This document shows positions 35,755 to 44,427 of a stretch of 64,000 nucleotides of DNA, piece after piece; the first letter of the stretch is position 1, and the number at the start of each line of letters is the position of its first letter. Origin of the DNA: an uncultured delta proteobacterium (lineage in GTDB: Bacteria > Myxococcota_A > Polyangia > Polyangiales > Polyangiaceae); assembly GCA_903892415.1 (NCBI GenBank), contig CAITIQ010000344.1, positions 268,221-332,220 of the forward strand. Reading direction: 5' to 3'. The notes below the pieces were generated by a model, which saw only the letters and a program-made list of their open reading frames with translations, did no database searches and was not told the origin of the DNA. The position numbers and the translations under genes were made by a program.

Positions 35755-36189
35755 GTGCTTGCAGAACGTCCCCCCCAGAGCAGTCATGCGTTCCGCGTCC
35801 GCTTCTTCGAGACCGACTTGATGGGCATCGTTCACCACGCTGCCTACCTCACCTACTTCGAGGCCGGACGCGTTGACTACCTTCACAAGCGCGGAGTCCG
35901 CTACGACAGCTGGGTGACCGCCGGCATTCATCTGCCGGTGGTCGAAGCCAACGCTCGCTACCGCAGAGCCGCGAAGTTCGATGATCGGCTCGAGGTGGTA
36001 ACGAGCTTGGGCGCCATCTCGCGCGTGACGGTGCGCTTCGACTATCGCGTGCAGCGCGGCGAGGAGCTCTTGTGTGAAGGCTTCACGCTGCTGGCTTGCG
36101 TTGGCTCCGATCTCGCTCCCAAGCGCTTCCCCGAATGGGTCTCATCAGTCTTGACCGGCGCTGAGAAGCCCAGCGAAGAGTGGACGTGA
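35755..36189 (+). CDS. YbgC-like acyl-CoA thioesterase (4HBT)
   Basis: A 144-residue hot-dog-fold thioesterase starting at GTG 35755. The catalytic signature is FETDLMGIVHHAAYLTYFEAGR (about residues 17-38 region), with the family Asp and His-His. The rest has a hot-dog helix and strand arrangement. It probably hydrolyses acyl-CoA. Tol-Pal genes, the usual neighbours of ybgC, are not here, so the physiological role is open. Confidence 0.85.
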   Translation: MLAERPPQSSHAFRVRFFETDLMGIVHHAAYLTYFEAGRVDYLHKRGVRYDSWVTAGIHLPVVEANARYRRAAKFDDRLEVVTSLGAISRVTVRFDYRVQRGEELLCEGFTLLACVGSDLAPKRFPEWVSSVLTGAEKPSEEWT

Positions 36190-36199
36190 GCGGAGCCGC

Positions 36200-37459
36200 T
36201 CAGAAGCGGCCTGTAACGCCAACGAAGCCAGGACCGACGACGGGCATGATTGCGGTCTGAGCTTGCTCACCACCGCCTGGCACCAACCACAACACGGTAG
36301 CGAGGATGCCAACGGCTCCCGCTCCGGCGAGGATGCCGATGCCCGCGTAAAGAAAGGTGGTGCGTTCAGAGTCGATGCTCTCGATGTCTGCGAAGTCGGA
36401 CACGGGCAGGTCGGTACCGGGCTCGCGCTCGGCCGCAGCGTCCTCGAGATCATTCTTGCGCAGCTCGGAGTTGATCAGGAGCACTCCACCGGCGACGCCC
36501 AAGGCCAACGCAGTACCGGTCGTGACCCACGGCCATACGCGCGACGGCTCCTGTTCCGATGGCGCTAACGTCACCTGCGCTAGACCGCCTCTCGCGAGCT
36601 CAACACTGGTCTCCGCGTAGGCTCCGCTCGGTAAGGTGAGCCGTACTTCATGAGAGCCGGCGGTTGCCGGAATGAGCCCGGCGCCATCCGGCTTGATGTC
36701 GTCACCGTCCAAACGAACGCGCCCACCTTCGGGGATGGCGCCCAACGAGATGGCGGCCTCATTCTCGGGAACGCTGACGGTCTCCGAATGAATGGCGTCC
36801 CCGAGGTCTCCAAAGCGATCTTGCGCGACCAGTCGCAACGTCAACTTCGACTTGGGCCGAATCCAAGCGGAGTCCAACGTGCCCAACAGAAGGCCTTCTT
36901 CCGACGGTACCAGCGGCACGTCGAAGGAGCCTTCAAGCGCGCTGCTCTCGACGCGAACGATCATGCGCAACCACGGCGCGGACTTGGCGAGCTTGGCCGA
37001 GAAGCGAACGGCCTGGTACGCGACGCTCGGCTTCTCGACTTCCAGCGGGCTCGGCTTGACGCCCGCTTCGGTCAGGCGATCTGCGCGGACCTTCTTGGCT
37101 GCTGCTTTGCAAACCTCGCGCACCTTCGGCGAGAGCTCGCGAGCCACGTCGGGGTCATAGGCGGCGGCAACCACCGCGCGACCGCAGGCTTCACGCGCGG
37201 CCTCGGCGCTCTGACTCACGAGCGAGCCAGTCGTCTCGAGCAGCGCCACTTCGATCGCGAGTTGCGTCGGCAGCGTCTTGCCTCGCAAGCTCGAGAGCGT
37301 GCGCATGCCGTCGGTGTAGTTGCCTGCGTCCATCTGCTCGCGAGCACGCGCGACCACGGCGGACATGTCTTGAGCGCTGGCAACGCGTGCACCGGTCAGT
37401 GGAAAGACGAGGCAAAGCCCAACCAGTGCGGTAAACCAAGACGATCGCCGTTGCTTCAT
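36200..37459 (-). CDS. Exported PEGA-like protein
   Basis: A 419-residue protein with an N-terminal signal peptide (FTALVGLCLVFPLTGARVASA). The N-terminal part is helical and TPR-like (REQMDAGNYTDGMRTL, about residues 40-120). A PEGA-like segment follows (GGRVRLDGDDIKPDGAGLIP, about residue 250). Two hydrophobic helices lie near residues 305-325 and 370-395. It is coupled by a 4-base overlap (ATGA) to the kinase that has its own PEGA domain, and is the last gene of the operon. Likely a periplasmic or envelope partner of that kinase; this is inferred. Confidence 0.55.
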   Translation of the reverse strand: MKQRRSSWFTALVGLCLVFPLTGARVASAQDMSAVVARAREQMDAGNYTDGMRTLSSLRGKTLPTQLAIEVALLETTGSLVSQSAEAAREACGRAVVAAAYDPDVARELSPKVREVCKAAAKKVRADRLTEAGVKPSPLEVEKPSVAYQAVRFSAKLAKSAPWLRMIVRVESSALEGSFDVPLVPSEEGLLLGTLDSAWIRPKSKLTLRLVAQDRFGDLGDAIHSETVSVPENEAAISLGAIPEGGRVRLDGDDIKPDGAGLIPATAGSHEVRLTLPSGAYAETSVELARGGLAQVTLAPSEQEPSRVWPWVTTGTALALGVAGGVLLINSELRKNDLEDAAAEREPGTDLPVSDFADIESIDSERTTFLYAGIGILAGAGAVGILATVLWLVPGGGEQAQTAIMPVVGPGFVGVTGRF

Positions 37460-39234
37460 TCGCTCTTCTTTAGGTCAAAGCGGATGGCGCTCGACTTACC
37501 GGAGACGATCTTCACGCTGGCCGAACGACTCGCGCCGAGCTCGGGGTTCGTCACCACGACCGTGTGCGTTCCGGCGGGCAGCGAGATGGCACCGAGCGGC
37601 GTCGTTCCGTACGAGCGCCCATCCACCGAAACGGTGCCCCACGGATTGACGGCGACCTGCAGCGTACCAGTGCCTGATGAATCGACTTCTTCCGCGGTTT
37701 TAACAGCGGCACTTTTGGGCGTGACCGGAACGCGACCCGTCTTCGACGTCGGCAGAGTGGCGCTGTTAGTCCCGATAGCGACGGCCGTCTCCACCGGTTT
37801 GCTGCTCGCAACAGGCTCGGTCTTCGCACCGCTTGGCATTGTGTCTGCGCTCCCCGTGTTTGGCGCAGCCGCCTCGGTCGAGGGCTTTGACTTACCCGGT
37901 TGAAGCAACAGAATCCACGCTGCCCCGAACAAGGAGCCCAGGACCAAGGCCGCACAGATCGCGAAGAAGACAGTGCGTGAGTTGCGCGACGGCGTGACCG
38001 ATGGGCTCGCATCACGAATGCTTGCGATCCGCGTCACGCTAGCTGCATTGGGCGCGTCCGGCGGTGGTACCGAGGTCGGCTCCCGCCGAAAGGAACCACT
38101 CGGCGGCTGAGGTTGCTGAACCAGACCTGCTGATGGATAGGAGCCACTCATCGACGAGTTCGGGTGCGATCCAGACATCGATGAGTTGGGGTAGGAGCCG
38201 CTCGTCGATGGTCGTGCCGAGTTGGCGTAGGCCTGGTTTTCACCCGAGAGCGCGAGGCTCCACGGTTGGCGATTGGCAGCCGTTGAAGCGCTGCTGACCG
38301 CCTGCACTCTTTCCATCAGCTCGGCGATGGCTTGCTCCTCCGCGTTCGCTCCGAGCTGGTAGAGCACGTTGTGAAGCTGACCGGCGAGGTGTCCGGCTGA
38401 GGGCATGCGATGCTCCGAATTGAATTCGGTGGCTTGATCGATCACAGCCGCTAGGTCCGCGCGGATGTGAGGAGCGACTTCGCCTACGCGAGGCGGGCGT
38501 TCGGTGGCGATCATCGCGATCAACTGGCCTTGCGTCTCGGCTTTGCGGAGTCGCGTACCGATCAGCCCCTCGAACAGCGTGATGCCGAGCGAGAAAATAT
38601 CGGCGCGCCCATCAAAGGGTGTTCCGGTGGCCTGCTCCGGCGGCATGTAAGGCAGCTTGCCTTTGAACACGCCCGTCTCGGTCTTCTCACCTCCCAAACC
38701 GTGAATGCGCGCGACGCCGAAGTCGCTTAGGCGCACGCGACCGTCGCGCCCGACCAGGATGTTGGCGGGGCTGATGTCGCGGTGAACGACGCCGAGGTTC
38801 TGACCGTTCGCGTCGCGCATGGTGTGAACCGCGTCCAAGGCTTTCGCGACTTCGCGCCCAATCAGCGCGACTGCCTTTTCGGACAGCGGGCCGCGGCGAA
38901 TCACGCGGTCGAGCGCTGCACCGTCGATGTAATCCAGCACCAGGTAGAGGCCTCGATCATCGGACTCCCCCAGCTCGATCAAACGGACGATGTTCGGATG
39001 ATCGAGGCGAGCGATGACCTGCGCTTCTGCGACGAACGATTCACGCGCGTACTCGCTGAAGCCCTCGGTGATCAGCAGACGCTTCACCGCGACTTGGCGT
39101 TGGAAGTTGCGCGGCCCTACCTCATTCGCAAGCCAAACCTCGCCCATCGCGCCTCGACCGAGGAGCCGCACGAGCTGGAACTTTCCGGCGAAGATTTCGG
39201 GTGACGCCTGCGACATGAAGACCGACGAAGCCAA
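37456..39234 (-). CDS. Serine/threonine protein kinase with transmembrane helix and PEGA domain
   Basis: A 592-residue kinase. The kinase domain spans about residues 20-275, with P-loop LLGRGAMGEVWLA, VHRDISPANIL and LSDFGVARI, and a short activation segment ending in MPPEQAT. HRD is followed by ISP instead of the usual IKP, a variant common in myxobacterial kinases that alters the catalytic-loop Lys. A juxtamembrane Ser-rich region has three near-identical 9-residue repeats (SGSYPNSSM type). A helix (AICAALVLGSLFGAAWILLL) follows at about residue 420, then a PEGA domain (WGTVSVDGRSYGTTPLG). An alternative start is ATG 39216. Confidence 0.85.
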   Translation of the reverse strand: MASSVFMSQASPEIFAGKFQLVRLLGRGAMGEVWLANEVGPRNFQRQVAVKRLLITEGFSEYARESFVAEAQVIARLDHPNIVRLIELGESDDRGLYLVLDYIDGAALDRVIRRGPLSEKAVALIGREVAKALDAVHTMRDANGQNLGVVHRDISPANILVGRDGRVRLSDFGVARIHGLGGEKTETGVFKGKLPYMPPEQATGTPFDGRADIFSLGITLFEGLIGTRLRKAETQGQLIAMIATERPPRVGEVAPHIRADLAAVIDQATEFNSEHRMPSAGHLAGQLHNVLYQLGANAEEQAIAELMERVQAVSSASTAANRQPWSLALSGENQAYANSARPSTSGSYPNSSMSGSHPNSSMSGSYPSAGLVQQPQPPSGSFRREPTSVPPPDAPNAASVTRIASIRDASPSVTPSRNSRTVFFAICAALVLGSLFGAAWILLLQPGKSKPSTEAAAPNTGSADTMPSGAKTEPVASSKPVETAVAIGTNSATLPTSKTGRVPVTPKSAAVKTAEEVDSSGTGTLQVAVNPWGTVSVDGRSYGTTPLGAISLPAGTHTVVVTNPELGASRSASVKIVSGKSSAIRFDLKKSE

Positions 39235-39299
39235 AGCACGCCAAAGAGCGTGGACGACTCGAGTGTAACGCCAACCCGCGGCCGCGGCTTAGATTTGCG

Positions 39300-40589
39300 T
39301 CAAAGAGGGACTGTCGATGCGCGGATGACGGCTCGGTCGTCCGCCACGTCGAGCCAGACCACAAACAGCGTATTGCTGACCGCTACCGCCCGGACGCTAC
39401 CGATATCCATCGAGGATCTACGCTGGATTTCAGCGATAACGCTGGTTTCGGCTGTGCTTGTGTCCACTGACAATACTTTGAGTACAGGGCTCGCAAGCTC
39501 AGCCCCTGGCGTCACCAACACCGCCTGTCCCGGGTCAAGGTTCACCCAGGCCAGCCCTGGGTTATCACGGGTGGTAGGAAGTTCACCGACGAGTTCGGGC
39601 TTTGCGCTTGAAGTAAAATCGCGACGATAGAGCTTCGCCGGCCCTGCGACAGGATCGTCAGGCAACTTGTCACCTTGCCGCGGTGACGGCTCAACGAAAA
39701 GCAAGCCATTGTCATCGGTCAAGACCGGCACAGAAAGAGCCGGGAGCGCCACTTCGGTGGTAGGCCCACCAAGACGCATCCAGGAAGGGCGGGTTTCATC
39801 GATGAACCAATCAGCCCCGGCGGTCGTCGCTTTTACCGACGCGACCCCAGCTGCCAACGATCCGGTGCGATCACTCACCAGACAAATGTGCGCTGGGCAG
39901 CACGTATCGTCAGCGAGCGAGCAATCATCCAGGGCCGAGGTCAAGGCCCCGTTGGCGTCGAGCTCGAAGACGGCGAGTCGCCCCGTCGTTTCACCCTCGA
40001 GGACCTTCGCCTCGAAGTAGCCAAGCTCAAGACCGCCGTCGGCCGTGCTCACGAAGCGCGCTTGGGAGACGTTGCCATAGCCGATGGTACCCATGCGGAT
40101 CTCGCGGTCCCACACCGGTTCCACCTCACCCCCGAGGGAGGCTCGGAAGACCCGCACGCGCGGTCGCGGATCATCGTCCACGCTACTGGCCGACATGGCC
40201 ACGAGCACGGTCTCGCTGTCGACGCTGTAGAGGTCGAAGAAGGGCTCGACTGCGCCGGGATCCCCTTGCCAGGTACTCTCGAGCACGAGTTCCTCCGAGA
40301 GCGTACCGTCTCTACTCAAGCGCTTACCGAGCACGGCTTGGCCGCGTGGTGCATACGGGTACGACTCCCAACCGATCAGGACGTCTTCACCAACGACAAC
40401 CAGCTTGATGTCACCGCCACGTTGATTCCCGAGCTGCGCAACGGTGATCGGCACTTCACTGCCGGGCGGGGCGCATACACCGTGAATACAGTCGTAGCCA
40501 TCGGGACATTCGCCGTCCGAACACTTTGACGGGAGCTCTCCCAGGTCGACCGTGCAGCCAGCGGCGAACAGCAACAACCAGCGTGACAT
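39300..40589 (-). CDS. Cys-motif lipoprotein
   Basis: A 429-residue lipoprotein. ATG 40589 overlaps the previous stop (TGATG). The signal is short, and the lipid-modified Cys (about residue 12) is in FAAGCTVDLG. The conserved motif C-x4-C-x5-C-x4-C follows (KCSDGECPDGYDCIHGVC). The rest is beta-rich with propeller-like repeats, and no enzyme motif was found. It is a paralogue of the next gene upstream by layout and N-terminal motif. The surface or periplasmic role is unknown. Confidence 0.6.
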   Translation of the reverse strand: MSRWLLLFAAGCTVDLGELPSKCSDGECPDGYDCIHGVCAPPGSEVPITVAQLGNQRGGDIKLVVVGEDVLIGWESYPYAPRGQAVLGKRLSRDGTLSEELVLESTWQGDPGAVEPFFDLYSVDSETVLVAMSASSVDDDPRPRVRVFRASLGGEVEPVWDREIRMGTIGYGNVSQARFVSTADGGLELGYFEAKVLEGETTGRLAVFELDANGALTSALDDCSLADDTCCPAHICLVSDRTGSLAAGVASVKATTAGADWFIDETRPSWMRLGGPTTEVALPALSVPVLTDDNGLLFVEPSPRQGDKLPDDPVAGPAKLYRRDFTSSAKPELVGELPTTRDNPGLAWVNLDPGQAVLVTPGAELASPVLKVLSVDTSTAETSVIAEIQRRSSMDIGSVRAVAVSNTLFVVWLDVADDRAVIRASTVPL

Positions 40590-41821
40590 CACTGGCTCTC
40601 CGTCGAGGCGATCCACAGGTCCATCAGGTCCTCGCGCAGGGCGGTCCAGGCAATGTAGACGCGGCCGTTGGAGCGGAAACTGCGCCCCGAATAGAGGTTG
40701 TCTACACCCCTTCGATCGACCGAAGCGAGCTTGCTCGGGCTGCTTGGATCCGTGAGATCGAGAACGTCCAAGCTATCGAAATCATCGGTCGACGAGCGCG
40801 GCCCGAGCAGCAACGCCCCCACCGACGGCACCGCCGTATGCGGCTCCAGCGTTTCTTGCGTCCAGCCGATACCGTGGGCGCCCAAATTGGTTCCACTCCA
40901 ATCAAATTGCACGATCTCTGCTTCGCCGCCCTCGTTGACAACGACGGAGAGCAGCCGCTCCGGATCAGCATGAACCACGAGGCCATCCACGGTGAGCGGC
41001 GGGTCCACGTCCTCTGCCGCCATCGCTGAGTCGGCGATGCGATAAAGCAGCGGCACGTCCAGCCCGACCCGGACGAACAATTCATCCTCGCCTTCCCAGA
41101 GGAAGCAATCACCAGACAGCGGTAGAACGCTGCTAGGCAAAGGCAACACCAAGCGCCGTATCACCGAGCTACCTTCGAGGTGAATCAGGCTCAGACGTCC
41201 GCCATCGGAAGCATCGCTGAAGCAGAGATCGGCGCCACCCTTGCGAGCGAGCGCGCTGACGTAGGGCGGCTCTGTGCCACCAACGAATGGCACCGTCTCT
41301 TCCAACAAGATCTCCGTACTGACGTCGCTTCCTTCACGCGCGACCTGCGTAAAGCGGAGCGTCTCAGCGGACTCATCAACGGCTGGAAAGCGCAGCGAGA
41401 GCACGCCGTAGCTGGATTCATTCAGCGCGACGACCGCCGAGGATGTTGGGTAGTCCTCGGCGAAGTCCAAGATCGCCTTGGGCTTGGAGACCACGCCCGA
41501 CGAGTCGACTTCAATTTCATAAAGGCCGCGTAGCGAAGGCGTGAAACCGTCGTTCACCACCAAGGTTGCACCGTTGGTCTTCGCGCTCGCAAACCAGTAC
41601 ATCTCGGCCGAGTTGATCCAGGTCACGCGCATTGCGCGCACGTCAGCCGGCACCTCCCCCTCGACGACACACAACCCGGAAACGCAGGCGTAGCCGCTTG
41701 GGCACAGCTCATTTTCGACGCAGGAAAATGGCTCATTGCCGAGTTCGACAGCACAGCTCGCAAGCAGGCCACCCGTAAGGAACGCCGCTGCGCCACCCAA
41801 CCATTTCGCGTGGAGCTTCAC
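40589..41821 (-). CDS. Cys-motif lipoprotein, paralogue
   Basis: A 410-residue lipoprotein. GTG 41821 is chosen because it overlaps the upstream stop (GTGA); an ATG at 41851 is also in frame. The lipobox is GLLASCAVELG. The Cys motif is CVENELCPSGYACVSGLC, spacing C-x5-C-x5-C-x4-C. The body is beta-rich and resembles its downstream neighbour in length and motif position. No catalytic residues are recognised. Confidence 0.6.
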   Translation of the reverse strand: MKLHAKWLGGAAAFLTGGLLASCAVELGNEPFSCVENELCPSGYACVSGLCVVEGEVPADVRAMRVTWINSAEMYWFASAKTNGATLVVNDGFTPSLRGLYEIEVDSSGVVSKPKAILDFAEDYPTSSAVVALNESSYGVLSLRFPAVDESAETLRFTQVAREGSDVSTEILLEETVPFVGGTEPPYVSALARKGGADLCFSDASDGGRLSLIHLEGSSVIRRLVLPLPSSVLPLSGDCFLWEGEDELFVRVGLDVPLLYRIADSAMAAEDVDPPLTVDGLVVHADPERLLSVVVNEGGEAEIVQFDWSGTNLGAHGIGWTQETLEPHTAVPSVGALLLGPRSSTDDFDSLDVLDLTDPSSPSKLASVDRRGVDNLYSGRSFRSNGRVYIAWTALREDLMDLWIASTESQ

Positions 41822-44427
41822 TTCTTCTGATCCCGCCGAGGATTCGCCCACGAGGCAGTTCCAGCTTTGGCTCGACGATCGCGAGCAGGGTCTCCCGAAG
41901 AAACAGGAACCTCAACGACGGGCTCCTCTGAAGGCGCCGCTGGCTGCTCGGCTGTGGGTGCGGAATCAGGCTGACGCGACTTGCGAGGGGATGCCCAACT
42001 CGAGGTGGTCTTGGCGCGCACGGAGCGCGGCGCGAGCGAAAGGTTGGGTGCGGCAGCGCCTGAAGCGGTAGAAGCTGCGGCCGACGGCGACGGAGTTGCC
42101 GCCGCTCCGGGCGACGGCGACGGTGTTGCGGTGGCTGCGGTGGCGCCCTCCACTGGGCTCGTCGGCCCGAGTGAGGCCGGCGCGCGGGAGGACGCTATAG
42201 GCGGAGTTGGAGCATCACGGAGCGCCGAAACCGCTGGCATCGCGCGAACGGTTGCTTTGAGCGGTGGTCTCGCACCGGGAGGCATTCGCAAAGCCAGAGG
42301 AGTCTTGACGAGCGGACTCGGCGGTGGCTCAGCTGCGGTGTGACTGGCCTCGGCCGGAGGATTGGCTTGCGGAGCGGGGGTAGGACGGCCTGATCGCGCA
42401 GCGGGCTGCGCAGGAAACACTTCATCCCAGTCGTCGTCACCACCTTTGCTTTCGGGGAAAACCGGTTGGCCAACAGGAGCGTTTGTTGGCGAACCTGCGT
42501 TGGAAGGAGGGCCTTCCGCGTCGAACGACGACGACTTGCCGGAGGAGGTCCAACGCAATCCCCAGCTTGGACTCGAAAGCGGTTCGGCGCCCTGACTCGA
42601 ACGATTGGCGTCATCCGAAAGATACGCCGCAAGAATCGAGTCCGTTGCCGAATCCCCTGGGGCCTTTCGAGCGTTCTCGAGCTCCTTGCCAATCTCGCCC
42701 CAGCTCACCGAGCGAGTCTCCGCGGGGGGCTCCGCGCGTTGCGACAAAGCTTGCTTGCCCTGAGCTGGTGCGCCTGCACCAGCCTCCTCCGAACGTGGAT
42801 CCCAGCGTCGCGTTGGATGCTTGATCTTGGGTGCTTCAACGGGCTGCTTCACGGCACTGATTGCCTGCCCGGCCGATGGGCTCGATATCTCGCCCGGCAA
42901 ACTTGGGCGCGACAAAGCGGAGGACCCAAAGCTCGAGGAGACGTCACTCGGAATTTCGCGACTGTTGCTTACGGGCGCTTCATCCGAAGCCTGACGCGAG
43001 CGCCGCGATGCGACCTGCATTACGTAAGCGCGCATCTGCCGCATCTGCTGATCGGTTGAGTCGATCGCTTTGCGAATCGTGCGAACCCTGCCGTCCTTCG
43101 TTACGGCTACCGAAAGATCCACGTCCGCTGGCTCGGGCAACAACTGAGCGTTTTCGTCGTAGAGAATTCGCACCGGCGGACGCGAGAAGTCGACAGGGAG
43201 ATTCGGCGTCGCGAGCACCACGCCCATCTCGCCAGTCGAAAGCTCGACCATGGTGCCGGCGGGGAAGATACCTAGCGCTCCGAGGAGCAACTTCACCAGT
43301 GCTCGACCAGTGTTATCGGCCGCCTGGCCGTCGAGCACCTGAATTGCGTCGTCCAACCCCAACGCCGAACTTGTGGCGGACGGCGTCCTCAACTCGACGA
43401 AGGAGCGAGCTACCACCAGGATGCGCGAAGCCAACGTCGGAGTTCGCTTACCTCGGTAAGGGGTGACGCCGTTCTTCAGCGCGTGGACCTCCTGCAGCAA
43501 CACTGCGCGCGTGAGGTTGGGTGGATGCAGCTTGCCCAAGGCTGTTGCGGCCACCAAGACGCTCGTCATCTGCAGCGACTCTTCGTCGGCATTGAGTTGT
43601 CGCGGTGTGCTGGCTCCAATCCCAACCAAGCGTGGGCGCCCGATATCGTAAAGCAGGGCGGCACTGACGATGGCCGATAGCAGCGCTCGATCGGTCGATA
43701 GCTGGCTCGCCATCGCTAGTGCGACCACCGCCGAGGAGAGCAAGGTCTGCGTGCGATCGGCGTCGACGCTAGGCACGGCCGCGATCGAAAGCAGCAGCCG
43801 AGCCTCCAGATCTGATTGGGACACGAGCTTCTGGGCGATGCGCTTGACGCCCTGACGCGGCTCGTAGTTGCCCTCGCGCAGGTCCGAGTAAAAGGCCTTG
43901 AGGATCATCAGGCCGGCCGCGTAGGTGCGCGCAGCTTTGACTTGCGGGGACAGGACGCCGGCGGTGCCGAGCCCGACGATCTTCCGCAAACGCAGGCCAT
44001 CCCAGCCCCCATTCGTCAACCGGACCGAGGGCTTGCCGTCTCGTGAAGCGTTGGCAGCGGCTCGTCCGAACTCTGCTACCTCGGTCGCCGTGATCTCGCT
44101 AGTGACCGTCACCTCGGTGGCGTCGCAAGCAGCCAGCAGCGTGCCGAGCTCGAGAGCGAGCTGGTAGGTCTCCTTGGAGGCACGCATCATTTGGCGGTTG
44201 ATAAACACCGCATGCGGAGTGAAGAGGATGGCGGCTGCTTTGACCCCGGCAGCCTCGCAGTAGCACTGCACCGAGACGACAGCTTGCTCGATGACTTGGA
44301 TGACGGCTTGGTTTTGTTCAGAATGAAGCTGACAAGCTTTGATCACGCGATACAGCGCGTTCACAACCTTGCCGGCGAGCTGGCGCCGATCTTCTTCTTG
44401 GCTAACCTCGACCCGCGGCGCGTTCAT
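41818..44427 (-). CDS. Degenerate HD-GYP-like protein with long Pro/Ala-rich C-terminus
   Basis: An 869-residue protein. Residues about 10-140 form a helical N-terminal module. Residues about 170-450 resemble an HD-GYP phosphodiesterase: ALLYDIGRPRL stands where ALLHDIG is expected, so the first metal His is Tyr. The GYP region reads EVHALKNGVTPYRGK, and the usual DG-x-GYP is lost. The typical ending AGTMVELSTGEMGVVL is kept. It is probably not a c-di-GMP hydrolase but may still bind nucleotides or proteins. Residues 480-869 are low-complexity, Ser/Pro/Ala-rich. ATGA overlap with the kinase gene upstream. Confidence 0.65.
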   Translation of the reverse strand: MNAPRVEVSQEEDRRQLAGKVVNALYRVIKACQLHSEQNQAVIQVIEQAVVSVQCYCEAAGVKAAAILFTPHAVFINRQMMRASKETYQLALELGTLLAACDATEVTVTSEITATEVAEFGRAAANASRDGKPSVRLTNGGWDGLRLRKIVGLGTAGVLSPQVKAARTYAAGLMILKAFYSDLREGNYEPRQGVKRIAQKLVSQSDLEARLLLSIAAVPSVDADRTQTLLSSAVVALAMASQLSTDRALLSAIVSAALLYDIGRPRLVGIGASTPRQLNADEESLQMTSVLVAATALGKLHPPNLTRAVLLQEVHALKNGVTPYRGKRTPTLASRILVVARSFVELRTPSATSSALGLDDAIQVLDGQAADNTGRALVKLLLGALGIFPAGTMVELSTGEMGVVLATPNLPVDFSRPPVRILYDENAQLLPEPADVDLSVAVTKDGRVRTIRKAIDSTDQQMRQMRAYVMQVASRRSRQASDEAPVSNSREIPSDVSSSFGSSALSRPSLPGEISSPSAGQAISAVKQPVEAPKIKHPTRRWDPRSEEAGAGAPAQGKQALSQRAEPPAETRSVSWGEIGKELENARKAPGDSATDSILAAYLSDDANRSSQGAEPLSSPSWGLRWTSSGKSSSFDAEGPPSNAGSPTNAPVGQPVFPESKGGDDDWDEVFPAQPAARSGRPTPAPQANPPAEASHTAAEPPPSPLVKTPLALRMPPGARPPLKATVRAMPAVSALRDAPTPPIASSRAPASLGPTSPVEGATAATATPSPSPGAAATPSPSAAASTASGAAAPNLSLAPRSVRAKTTSSWASPRKSRQPDSAPTAEQPAAPSEEPVVEVPVSSGDPARDRRAKAGTASWANPRRDQKK

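Noticed and set aside
36650..37903. A long rightward open frame of 417 codons opposite the PEGA genes
   Set aside because: High-GC antisense frame; the opposite strand carries a signal peptide, PEGA motifs and start/stop coupling.
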